The notes under the pieces were generated by a model, which did no database searches, had not been told where the DNA came from, and worked only from the letters and a program-made list of their open reading frames with translations. From Bacteroidia bacterium (GTDB lineage: Bacteria > Bacteroidota > Bacteroidia > J057 > JADKCL01), in NCBI GenBank assembly GCA_020635905.1, contig JACJYV010000001.1:1302001-1366000 (forward strand): a stretch of DNA of 64,000 nucleotides. The letters run 5' to 3'. Every line of letters starts with the position of its first letter. Positions within the stretch are counted from its first letter, which is position 1. This document shows positions 33,868 to 41,621 of this stretch, piece by piece. The position numbers and the translations under genes are program-made.

Positions 33868-35799
33868 CTACCTGAGCAAGGTAACATGTCCCCGCAGGCT
33901 GCCTGCATTGCCGTTGATGTAGGTGTAGCGCAATACCCAGAAATAAACGCCTTCGTTGACTCCTTCGCCTTTCCATTTGATTTGCGGGTCGGTGGTGGTG
34001 TAAATTTCGTGGCCCCAGCGGTCGAAAATGGAGGTCTGGAGAGAGGTGACGCCGGGATCTGTGATCTGGAAAAGGTCGTTGAATCCGTCGCCATTGGGTG
34101 AGAACACGTTGGGGACCGCCAGGTCCTCAATGCAGCGGCTATGGTTGACCTCCACCGTGTCGCGGGAAACGCACCCGTTTGGATTTTGCACTTCCAGCCA
34201 GTAAAGGCCTTCATCGGCAATCAGAATGCTGTTTTCCGTACTGCCATTGCTCCAGGTGAGCTGGCAATCGGGGCAAAGCGGAGCCTGTAATTCGTAGGGT
34301 TCGCGGTTGCAATAAACCGTATCGGGACCAAGCCGGGCCCGTCGAACGGGCAGGGTGTCGAGGTGAATGGTATCCCGCAACAGGCTTTGTCCGCAATTAT
34401 AGGTTGCAATTACCCAGTAATCACCCGGCTTTTGCACCTGAATGGAAGGGGTGCTGGCCCCGGTTGACCAGTACCAGGTTTCAAATGGATCGCCGCTCAG
34501 ATTGCTCAGGGTAAAGGATCCGTTGGCACAAAAGGTGGTATCGGGGCCCAGGTCCAGGGTTTTGGGGGAGAGACAAAGTACCTCGTCCGTGGGAAATCCA
34601 GCCTCATCCGGCAGGGAGTGATTGACTGTGCCGAAGGCGTATTCTGTATGATTGGTGGAGATAAACATCTGGGAACCCGAGTCAGGCAGGAGGGAGAAGG
34701 AGGAAAGGGTGGTGTCACATTCGAGGCTCAGGTCGGGACCGGTTTTGGCCACAAAGAGTTTATTGGAATTGAGCATTCGTCCGGTCAGAAGTTGATAGCC
34801 ATCCGGGCCGGTGACCGCATCAAAGGCGCCCAGCAGGTCCTGGGAGGGATTGAGCACGTTTTGTGAAACCAGATTCAGGTTTTTGTCGAGGATTACCAGT
34901 CGGGTAAATGGCTTCCCAGCCTGGGTGGGATGCAGGAAAGTCAGGATATTGCCGTTGGAAGTATTGCGGAGGGGAGCAGGAGGAAAGGAATTTCCGCCAC
35001 TGAATTCAATTCCCCGAACCAGATTTCCCTGTTTATCCAGCTTGAACAGGGATTCCACCCCGGCAGAGGTGATTTGACCGGAAAAAACATACCCATCCGC
35101 CACTTCAACCGGGGCATAATAGTAGTAGGTACTCAATTGGAGGGAGGAGGTCCATTCCACGGCCCCGTTTTTATCGACTTTGATGAAAATGTTGCCGGTG
35201 CGGGCCAGCAATCCATCGTCAGAGGTGACAATGGCGCCGCCCCAGATGCCTCCGTGGTTGTAGAAATGGGTTTTCAGCAGTTTGCCATTCGAATTCAGCT
35301 TCAGAATTGCATTATACAAACTCCCTGAACCACCCGCCTGCACATTTTCATATACAAACAAATTGCCCTGACTGTCCTCTCCCAGGGAATAGGGATAATG
35401 GTTATACACGTCGTCGCGGTACTTTTTAGCCCAGGTCACAGCGCCCAAGGGATCGAGGTGTGCGACCAGTGGCACATCCAGATCGCCATCGTGGATGCGG
35501 CACAGGAGGGCAAATCCGCCGTTTTTCAGGGCGATAAAGTCAGAGAGGGAGGCATTATCGTGGGCGGAAAGGTAGGTTTTGCTCCATTCCGGGTGTCCGC
35601 AGGGATCAAATTTGATCAGGCGGATTTCCTGATTCAGGGTAAAGTAAAAAACACCAAATCCGCCGTCTGAGACAGGAATGAGGTGGATATAGCTGCCGGT
35701 CGAGGTGTCGCTGACCACATTGAAGAATTTTTCCTGGGCCCGGGCCGGCAAGGTAAAGAGTACAAGTAAGAGCAGGAAGGGAATTTTTTTCCAATCCAT
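33868..35799 (-). CDS. Large secreted protein with T9SS type-B (CHU_C) sorting domain
   Basis: 643 residues. A signal peptide (WKKIPFLLLLVLFTLPARAQ) is followed by a long beta-rich region that resembles propeller-like 'delta-60' repeats (for example GGFGVFYFTLNQEIRLIKFD, WSKTYLSAHDN, GYVFSGQI). Then come immunoglobulin-like segments (LDLGPDTTFCANGSFTLS, ARLGPDTVYCNREPYELQ). The end is the gliding-motility-associated C-terminal domain (VPNVFSPNGDGFNDLF ... IFDRWGHEIYTT ... GVYFWVLRYTYINGN), which directs export through the type IX system and attachment at the cell surface. Its target or function is unknown. Transcribed against the P450 operon. Confidence 0.9.
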   Translation of the reverse strand: MDWKKIPFLLLLVLFTLPARAQEKFFNVVSDTSTGSYIHLIPVSDGGFGVFYFTLNQEIRLIKFDPCGHPEWSKTYLSAHDNASLSDFIALKNGGFALLCRIHDGDLDVPLVAHLDPLGAVTWAKKYRDDVYNHYPYSLGEDSQGNLFVYENVQAGGSGSLYNAILKLNSNGKLLKTHFYNHGGIWGGAIVTSDDGLLARTGNIFIKVDKNGAVEWTSSLQLSTYYYYAPVEVADGYVFSGQITSAGVESLFKLDKQGNLVRGIEFSGGNSFPPAPLRNTSNGNILTFLHPTQAGKPFTRLVILDKNLNLVSQNVLNPSQDLLGAFDAVTGPDGYQLLTGRMLNSNKLFVAKTGPDLSLECDTTLSSFSLLPDSGSQMFISTNHTEYAFGTVNHSLPDEAGFPTDEVLCLSPKTLDLGPDTTFCANGSFTLSNLSGDPFETWYWSTGASTPSIQVQKPGDYWVIATYNCGQSLLRDTIHLDTLPVRRARLGPDTVYCNREPYELQAPLCPDCQLTWSNGSTENSILIADEGLYWLEVQNPNGCVSRDTVEVNHSRCIEDLAVPNVFSPNGDGFNDLFQITDPGVTSLQTSIFDRWGHEIYTTTDPQIKWKGEGVNEGVYFWVLRYTYINGNAGSLRGHVTLLR

Positions 35800-36134
35800 T
35801 TGGTGCAGGGTTTTGGTTCGCGGAGCAAGAGGGTCGGGGTAAATTTAAGCACTTAGGTTTGTATATTTCTTATGTATTTGGCTCAAAATCTTGCGTAAAA
35901 GGAGGGGTAAGGGTCACGCAGAGGCCGCAAAGGGGTTGTTTTCCGTGTTTCGTGGGTTGAAGAGTGCAAAGAAAGCAAAGGCAAAATCAATTAAAAACCG
36001 TCCAGCTTAGCGTCTTCCTCAGCCCCTTCAGCCCCATTTTTCGCCCTATGCTCCCCTTTGTGATTATCCTTTTTCGGCCAGGATGTATCCTTGCCCTACA
36101 GGTTTCCAACGATCATCTCGTTTCTACGGTTGCC
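35800..36134. other. Intergenic region with one copy of a long diverged repeat
   Basis: 335 bases between two minus-strand genes. Positions 35908-36013 form a diverged repeat whose second copy is at 37816-37949 (shared words include GGGTCACGCA, TTTCGTGGGTTGAAGAG and CCGTCCAGCTTAGCG/CCGTTCAGCTTGGCG). No gene is visible. Confidence 0.6.
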
Positions 36135-37259
36135 TTACCAGCCATCTTTCCACTTTTGAGCAATGTGGAGGGCGGTTTCCAGCATTTCAGGTGCCCAGGT
36201 TTCAATCTTCCATTTAGAATGGGCCAGAGCAGAAGCCTGCAACTGCGCCAAGGCCTGGTCCAGGTTTGTGGATGTTTCCAGAATGTGGGCCAACTCTCTT
36301 TGTTGCAGAAAGAGGTTTTCATTTTGGAGGGGAATTTCCGGAAATGATACCCTGGGGGGCTGAAACAGGCCGGGAATTTCCGCTTTCTCCTTCTGACCAG
36401 AACTTTGCACCAAACTTTCCATTCGCAGGAAATCTGAACGGAAGATTTCCTGTTGAGCGGCATCAGCCAGGCTGTGGCCCATTTGTTCCAGCACCACAAA
36501 TTTCAGGTTGGGAACGAGGGGCAGGGTATTTTCGAGCAAGGCAAATACCTCTTCAGGGACGGCATGGTCGTGGGTGTCGCGGCGGATTTTTTTACCCGGA
36601 CGAGCCCCACTATCCTCCCAGCTGCCGCCGGAAATGTGAATTTCCCGCACCCTGTCCAGGGGATAGAGGCGGATCAGATCGGCAAAATCCAGTTCGAAAT
36701 TGTGCAACTGGCACCAAAGATTGTGCAGATCCAGAATGATAAACCCATTGACTGGTTCGAGCAGGCGGCTGAGAAATTCTCCCTGTTGCCTCACTTCGTC
36801 CAACGAATTGGCGAAGGCCAGGTTTTCCAGTCCCACGGGACATTGGGCCGCATCTGCGATGCGTTGGAGGCGATCCTGGCCGAGGGCCATGATTTCGGGC
36901 GTGAGCGGCACGCTCATGGGTGCGCCCTGGTGGAAATTGACCCCGGTCATGTACCCAAAATGCTCGGTCACGTGGTTGAATTGAAATTCTGCCGACATTT
37001 CCCGCAACCGTTTCAGCCAATGGTCCTGTTCGGGCACCCACCGGCCGGAAAAGAGGGAGAAAAACACGCCATGACCCACCAGGCGGCCCGCCTGGCCAAA
37101 TTCACGCAGTAATTCCACAAACCAGGGTGGTATATCCCTGACTTTGAACAGGGTGTCGAACGACCACTCTATGGCCTCCACTTTTTCGGCCTCCAACAGG
37201 GGCAGCGCCGCCTGCAACAGAGGCACGTCCAGGTTGAGGGCGAGGGAGGAATAAATCAT
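36135..37259 (-). CDS. DUF692-family multinuclear iron enzyme for RiPP maturation, with C-terminal extension
   Basis: 374 residues. Residues 1-280 match the DUF692 (MbnB/TglH/ChrH-type) TIM barrel. Metal-ligand candidates are His96/Glu99/His100 (NHVTEHFGY), Glu145-Asn146 (GLENLAF), Asp177/Asn180/His186 (ILDLHNLWCQLH), His208 (EIHISGG), Asp228/His230/His232 (DTHDHAVP) and Glu258 (VLEQMG). Such enzymes use iron and oxygen, sometimes with SAM, to modify cysteines in a precursor peptide. The gene follows the CPACGMG precursor gene at 37409. The last ~90 residues (LFLQQRELAHIL, LDQALAQLQASALAHSK) are an extra helical segment, possibly replacing a separate partner protein. Confidence 0.9.
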   Translation of the reverse strand: MIYSSLALNLDVPLLQAALPLLEAEKVEAIEWSFDTLFKVRDIPPWFVELLREFGQAGRLVGHGVFFSLFSGRWVPEQDHWLKRLREMSAEFQFNHVTEHFGYMTGVNFHQGAPMSVPLTPEIMALGQDRLQRIADAAQCPVGLENLAFANSLDEVRQQGEFLSRLLEPVNGFIILDLHNLWCQLHNFELDFADLIRLYPLDRVREIHISGGSWEDSGARPGKKIRRDTHDHAVPEEVFALLENTLPLVPNLKFVVLEQMGHSLADAAQQEIFRSDFLRMESLVQSSGQKEKAEIPGLFQPPRVSFPEIPLQNENLFLQQRELAHILETSTNLDQALAQLQASALAHSKWKIETWAPEMLETALHIAQKWKDGW

Positions 37260-37408
37260 TGGGTTGGTTGGTGGTTAGTAGTTGTTAGTTCTGAGTTCTG
37301 AGTTCTGAGTGGTTAGTTCCCACATAGAGGTGCCTTTGGCATGAGTTTTGGCTTGCAACCCGGAACACTTCTCTTGCTACTCGAAGCTCGAAGCTCAAAG
37401 CTTACAAC
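37260..37408. repeat. Drifting word-repeats between enzyme and precursor genes
   Basis: 149 bases containing GGTTGGTTGGTGGTTAGTAG, three GAGTTCTGAGTTCTGAGT words, and later CTCGAAGCTCGAAGCTCAAA. The last group resembles the words at 1281-1312. No coding frame. Confidence 0.5.
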
Positions 37409-37609
37409 TCAACCCATTCCGCAGGCGGGGCAGTTGTCGATGGGAGGTGGGGGACCGGGCTCAGAATTGGGGCAGTTTTCACCACATTCTGAGGTGCATT
37501 GGTGCTGTCCAAATTCTTTTTTGAGGTCCATTTTCTGGCAGGAGGTGGTGGCTGAACCCAGGGTGAGTCCGACAGCAAGGGCGGCGAGTATTGATTTGGA
37601 GAGTTTCAT
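37409..37609 (-). CDS. Cysteine-rich RiPP precursor ending in CPACGMG
   Basis: 66 residues. A signal-like N-terminus (KLSKSILAALAVGLTLGSAT, then TSCQK) is followed by a hydrophilic part with cysteines at 38, 42 and 46 (QHQCTSECGENCPN), a proline hinge (PGPPPPID), and the terminal NCPACGMG (Cys60 and Cys63). The C-terminal 'CPACGMG' matches what I recall of the substrate motif of the Chryseobacterium ChrH (DUF692) enzyme, which installs a macrocycle on these cysteines. The N-terminal 'TSC' may be a lipobox. The DUF692 gene lies 149 bases downstream on the same strand. Strong candidate for a chryseobasin-like modified peptide. Confidence 0.88.
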   Translation of the reverse strand: MKLSKSILAALAVGLTLGSATTSCQKMDLKKEFGQHQCTSECGENCPNSEPGPPPPIDNCPACGMG

Positions 37610-38008
37610 GGGGTAAAATGAAGGTAAAGATAATGAATTAAAGTGGCAATTTGGTTATTTGAGGAGAAGATACCTGGATGAGGGAAAAGGTTGCATGGGG
37701 GGTGGAAAAGAAAGAAGCCATACTCTTTACCTTCGAGCTGCAAGCCTTCCCCAAAAGCGGATTTCAAGCAATCAGCCCCCGAAAACATTCGCGTAGGCGT
37801 CAACTTAAGGGTTTAGGGGTCACGCAATCCCGATAGCTATCCGGGATCGCAAAGGGGGTGTTTTCTGCGTTTCGTGGGTTGAAGAGAGCAAATACCGAAA
37901 GCGTTCGGTACGCAAAGCTAAAATGCAATTAAACCGTTCAGCTTGGCGATCCCTATTGCTGTCGGAATTGCCACCCCAACCCACGCAATCCCGAAAGCAT
38001 TCGCATAG
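37610..38008. repeat. Repeat-rich intergenic region with nested palindromes
   Basis: 399 bases, no gene. A diverged copy (37816-37949) of the 35908-36013 repeat contains two extra palindromes: ATCCCGATAG/CTATCCGGGAT at 37827-37848, and TACCGAA-AGCG-TTCGGTA at 37893-37910. Direct repeats of about 30 bases (CCCGAAA.CATTCGC.TAGG, followed by CGTCAACTTAA) stand at 37784 and 37989; the second abuts the IS4-type element. An AT-rich segment at 37615-37665 may hold the precursor's promoter. Confidence 0.65.
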
Positions 38009-39537
38009 GCGTCAACTTAACGTTGAGTTTAGTCCCTGTCCTAAGAATTTCTGGGTTAGATTCAGCCTATTAAGCCTTTTTTCATAAGGACAGCAATAGG
38101 CTATCAGGTCTGGTAATTTTGGATTTGAGAGAAATTTCAGAACTGTTTCCAGATTCAAAGAAAGGAATTGAGTCAGTTTTATGATACTGAGGTGCTTCCC
38201 TGTTTTCTCGAAACCGTGCCACCTGATTTCCTGATAGAATTTGAATACAAATAGCAAGATAAATATCAGGGCTGCCCAAAACTTTGATTTTACTGCTTCC
38301 GGACACTTTTGGCCTTGATTATTGAGATTCTCAAGATTTAAATGGCTTTTCCAGGATTTGAAAATGATTTCAATTTGCCACCTTGCCTGATAGGCCAGTT
38401 TTGCCTGCCCAATGTCCCAAACATCCTTCCCAACCGAGGTAACGAATATCTTCCAGCCTAACACCGATAGATAATCCTCACTATGATTTGCTGAAGCGTG
38501 CCGGTCATTTTTTGCCTTTCTGCGCTTTTCTTCCGCAACTGAATCTGGTAATGGAATTGCGATTAATCTGCATTTTAATTTTTTCTTGGCCCCAAGCAAA
38601 ATTTCCATGTCCAATACTTTCTTCTTTTTCAGAAGGTGGGCAAGCTGAATTTTCTTGCCCGTTTTCGGGTTCAGGCAGTCGGTTCCGTAACGATATCTGC
38701 TGAGAAAATGTGCTCCAGCTTTTTGAATTGCCTCCAAACCACCCAGGGTGAAATATCCTAAATCCCTGATTACCAAATTTCCGGGTTGCAGCAAGGGGAT
38801 AATCTCCATGGCAGCACTTTGGTCATTTTCGTTGTAGCCCTTCAGATCAAGTTTTTTGCAGGTAGAGGAATTTAGTTCGAAGATCAAATCTATTTTTGCC
38901 ACTGATTTCCTCTCCCCTCTGCTGTAATTTCCCTTGAAGAACTCAAACAGTTTGTCATCCAGTCCTATGCAGGTGCTGTCCTGCAAATAAATACAGTTAA
39001 AATGATCAAAGAGACTACTTTATGCCTTGCTTCCAGAAGTCAGCTTCTGGGTAAAATCTTTCATTTTTGACCCAATTAAGACTTTAACCAATTCCAGAAG
39101 GAGTTTTACAAAACTTTTATTCAATCGCTTGCGAACGGATTCCCGCGAAAGGAAATTTTTTGAGTGGGGCTGGGCTAAATTGTCCAATGCAATAGTGCTT
39201 GCATAACTGAGCAAGGATCCGCCATACTGCGATCGGGTTAAACTCCGAAATAAAGCGAACAATAAGGCCGAGGCATACACTTTTTTGGGTGTCCTGGGTG
39301 CCCAGGCAATGTCCTTTGACCGGGCCAAATTATCAACATTTAATTCAGAAATCTTTTTTCTGAGAGTTTCCTCGATTAAATTAAGTGATTCAAAGGGGTT
39401 GCTTTTATTCATCTTCATTTGTGGTAAAGTGGGAAGAATAGGGAACCCCTATTTTATTTACTCTCACCCTTACCCCAAAATCAATAAATAAATATCAATT
39501 TGTTGATAAACAGCAAGTTGTATAATTAAGTTGACGC
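38009..39537 (-). mobile_element. IS4-family insertion sequence (transposase interrupted)
   Basis: About 1.5 kb bounded by GCGTCAACTTAA (38009-38020) and its inverse TTAAGTTGACGC (39526-39537). It holds one transposase reading frame on the minus strand, split by an in-frame TAA at 39020-39022. The transposase stop codon (TGA) lies inside the left terminal repeat. Further isolated copies of the terminal motif occur at about 37797 and 46732, which suggests related elements elsewhere in the genome. Confidence 0.8.
38012..39418 (-). pseudogene. IS4-type transposase with premature in-frame stop
   Basis: The frame starts at 39418 (MKMNKSNPFESLNLIEETLR), runs for 132 codons to a TAA at 39020, and then continues in the same frame without a shift (SSLFDHFNCIYLQDSTC) to 38012. 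The downstream part contains the first catalytic Asp region (QDSTCIGLDDKL), the second (IRDLGYFTL), and the IS4 YREK signature (YQARWQIEIIFKSWK). A single nonsense change therefore splits an otherwise complete transposase of about 468 codons. Translation could restart at the ATG at 38986, but that product would lack the DNA-binding N-terminus. Confidence 0.85.
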
Positions 39538-39742
39538 ACATGCGTTACTTATCGGGAGGGTGGCTTGGGGCCTTGTGTGCTGGCCTTGTGGCGCGTAGGG
39601 GCAGGGTTTAGGTTTTGGCGCTTTTTGCTTCTTTTTCTAAAAAAGAAGGCCCGAACGGCCAGGGCAACACAACGAATAACCAACCCAACAACCACCAACA
39701 TCTAAAAACTATCATCTAACCATCTACAATCTCCCCCACAAA
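39538..39742. repeat. Intergenic region with conserved 100-bp repeat and hairpin
   Basis: Positions 39569-39667 are repeated at 60449-60547, with a 54-base identical core (39598-39651 = 60478-60531). Within the core CTTCTTTTT and AAAAGAAG form a hairpin (39629-39649). After it come simple words (CATCTAAAAACTATCATCTAACC) up to the regulator gene. Confidence 0.7.
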
Positions 39743-40087
39743 ATGCACCTCGGCGAAAAGATCAAACAACGGGCCCGGGAAATACGCCTGGGCCCCACCC
39801 AACTTGGAGAGCAGATCAACACCTCCAAACAGAATATCTATGGCATCTTCAAGCGGCAATCTCTCGACACTGAGCTCTTGCTACGCCTCAGTCAGGCCCT
39901 CGACTACGACTTCTTTGCCCTCTACTCCCGCAAACCGGCCAAGGAGTCCAAAGCAGAAAAACTAAAAGAGGAAATTAGCCAGTTGAAAGCAGAGGTTGCC
40001 TACCTCCGCAAGATCAACGACCTGCAGGCCCGCCTGCTGAAAGGGGAAGGCAAGGAGTTGAGGGTGGCCGAATACTCTACCCGGTAA
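39743..40087 (+). CDS. Small XRE-type regulator with coiled coil (copy 1)
   Basis: 114 residues. An N-terminal helix-turn-helix domain (GEKIKQRAREIRLGPTQLGE, then INTSKQNIYGIFKR) is followed by a short charged coiled coil (KAEKLKEEISQLKAEVAYLR, then KINDLQARLL). A paralogue with the same organisation is encoded at 46851-47180 (shared core LGPT.L...INTSKQN.Y.I.KR.SLDT.LL.R.S.AL..DFF). The coiled coil suggests dimerisation. It has no obvious partner gene; upstream is the conserved 100-bp repeat. Confidence 0.85.
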   Translation: MHLGEKIKQRAREIRLGPTQLGEQINTSKQNIYGIFKRQSLDTELLLRLSQALDYDFFALYSRKPAKESKAEKLKEEISQLKAEVAYLRKINDLQARLLKGEGKELRVAEYSTR

Positions 40088-40117
40088 ACCCCATGACCAA
40101 TGACATACCCAAAATCC

Positions 40118-40131
40118 CCTTGCCGGCAAGG
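40118..40131. repeat. 14-bp perfect palindrome CCTTGCCGGCAAGG
   Basis: Lies in the 210-base convergent gap after the XRE gene, within CCCCTTGCCGGCAAGGCAAG. There is no T-run. The remainder of the gap (40088-40297) shows no gene. Confidence 0.5.
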
Positions 40132-40297
40132 CAAGGGGGCATGCAGAATGAAGAATTACTATTGGGGACCTCTAAAAACAAAGAAGATCAAGGCGGGCGC
40201 AGGTGAAAAAAGCGCAGTTTGTTAATTGATAATTGTTCTTTGTCAATTGTCTATTGAGCCAGGTCCAACGCAGAGATGCGAAGTTTTTAGCGGTTCC

Positions 40298-41431
40298 CTA
40301 TTTCGATTCCTCGGTGGGTTTGATCAGTTTGCCGATGTCGATCCAGCCATAAAGGGCCTTTTCCTCCCCGTCCTGGTTGACTTTGTCGGCGCCAGATTTT
40401 TTGCGTTCCTCGATTTCGGCTTCGGTGAGGGGGGGCAGGCCCTTGAGCTCGCGGTACTTGGCGTAATCGACCTTGAGGGTCCTTTTCTTTTTGTCGAAGA
40501 CCCGGATATTGGTGCGGCTGCCGTCGGGGTTGTGGGTGCCGAGCTTCTCGCCGACCGGCTGTCCGCCGTCGAAGGTGTGCCAGATCTCAAAGTTGTCGTT
40601 GCTGGTGGTTTCGATAAATTTCACGTAGCCGATGTGGCTGAGGTTGCCTTTATTATCGCCGGTGATGGATTTGAGCAGGTACATGTCGCCCATCTGGGGG
40701 CGGCCGCCAGTTTCGATGTTGGAGGGATCCATCCAGGAGCCGGTTTCTTTGGCTTTGTCGTCGCCATAGAAATCGTAGCTGGTGCTGGTATAGGCCGATT
40801 TTTTCTTGCGGCCGGGGGTCTTCACAGTTTTTTTGTCGTCTTCGTAGGTAGGGGGAATCCACTCGATGGAATGGCTCTTTTTGATCTCCACGTCTGCATG
40901 TTCCTGGAAGCTCTTCTCCAACAGTTTCTGGGCGATGGTCACACAGGAGGTCAGTTTGGAATTGGAATCCTTGTCGGCAATCCATTTGGCCTTGGTGGCC
41001 CCGGAGATACTTTTGCTGTCGCCCACGCTGAGGCCTTCCTCGTGGCTGAAATTATCGAAGAGCTCTTCCCGCACCACCACTTCCTTGCCCAGGTCGCCGT
41101 AGGTCCTGATGATCTCATCGGTGAGGGATTTGTAGTGATCGGGATAGTTGGCCCGCCACACGGAAAGGAGCATCATGAGCAGCTGCACCAACTGAGGTTT
41201 GAGTTCGGGGTGATCTTTGAACTCTTCGGGTTTGAGGCTTTTGATCAGGTCAGCCGCCGACTGGGGCGGGGCTGGTTTGGTGCCGGTCTGGGCCGGGGTC
41301 TCGGGTGCTTTGTCTCCGGCTTCCAGTTGAAAAACCGGGGGAGTCTGGGTAGCTGAGGTGTAATCTTTGTCCCCGTTGGAGGGGGTGGTGGTTTGATTTT
41401 GTTTGACTTGTGTTTTGTCTTCGTGTCCCAT
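40298..41431 (-). CDS. Candidate eCIS/polymorphic effector with NlpC/P60-like (papain-fold) domain
   Basis: 377 residues with no signal peptide. The disordered Gln/Thr/Pro-rich N-terminus contains TPPVFQLEAGDKAPE (30-44), a 'PP.FQL.A' motif I associate with N-termini of Bacteroidota eCIS cargo and DUF4157-linked toxins. The C-terminal half looks like a papain-fold amidase: Cys163 (KLTSCVTIAQKLLEK) as nucleophile, His266 in GDMYLLKS ... NLSHIGYVKFIE, and a following EIWHTFDGGQ strand. Cell-wall or amide hydrolysis is plausible but not proven. It is encoded 11 kb downstream of the eCIS cluster on the opposite strand. Confidence 0.6.
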   Translation of the reverse strand: MGHEDKTQVKQNQTTTPSNGDKDYTSATQTPPVFQLEAGDKAPETPAQTGTKPAPPQSAADLIKSLKPEEFKDHPELKPQLVQLLMMLLSVWRANYPDHYKSLTDEIIRTYGDLGKEVVVREELFDNFSHEEGLSVGDSKSISGATKAKWIADKDSNSKLTSCVTIAQKLLEKSFQEHADVEIKKSHSIEWIPPTYEDDKKTVKTPGRKKKSAYTSTSYDFYGDDKAKETGSWMDPSNIETGGRPQMGDMYLLKSITGDNKGNLSHIGYVKFIETTSNDNFEIWHTFDGGQPVGEKLGTHNPDGSRTNIRVFDKKKRTLKVDYAKYRELKGLPPLTEAEIEERKKSGADKVNQDGEEKALYGWIDIGKLIKPTEESK

Positions 41432-41621
41432 CTTTTTTCTGAGTGAGGTTTGTGTGTCGGGGAAAGATTCGGGTTAAATCCTGCCGCCTGAGTAATGTAA
41501 TTTTCTGGTGCCAAGTACGGAATCCAGGCCCAATCGTAAGGACACAAATCAATCAAATGAGGACACAAATAGCTCAGAATGGAGATCCAGGGTGCTTTTT
41601 GGGAGAAAGCAGGAAAATTTC

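Noticed and set aside
37606..37803. 65-codon minus-strand frame upstream of the RiPP precursor
   Set aside because: No protein-like pattern and it overlaps the probable promoter of the precursor; judged non-coding.
40226..41356. Long plus-strand open frame of 376 codons
   Set aside because: It is the mirror of the minus-strand gene 40298-41431. Its translation is Phe/Gly/Val-rich (FGFGEGGQAL style) without family features, while the minus strand gives protein-like sequence with motifs.
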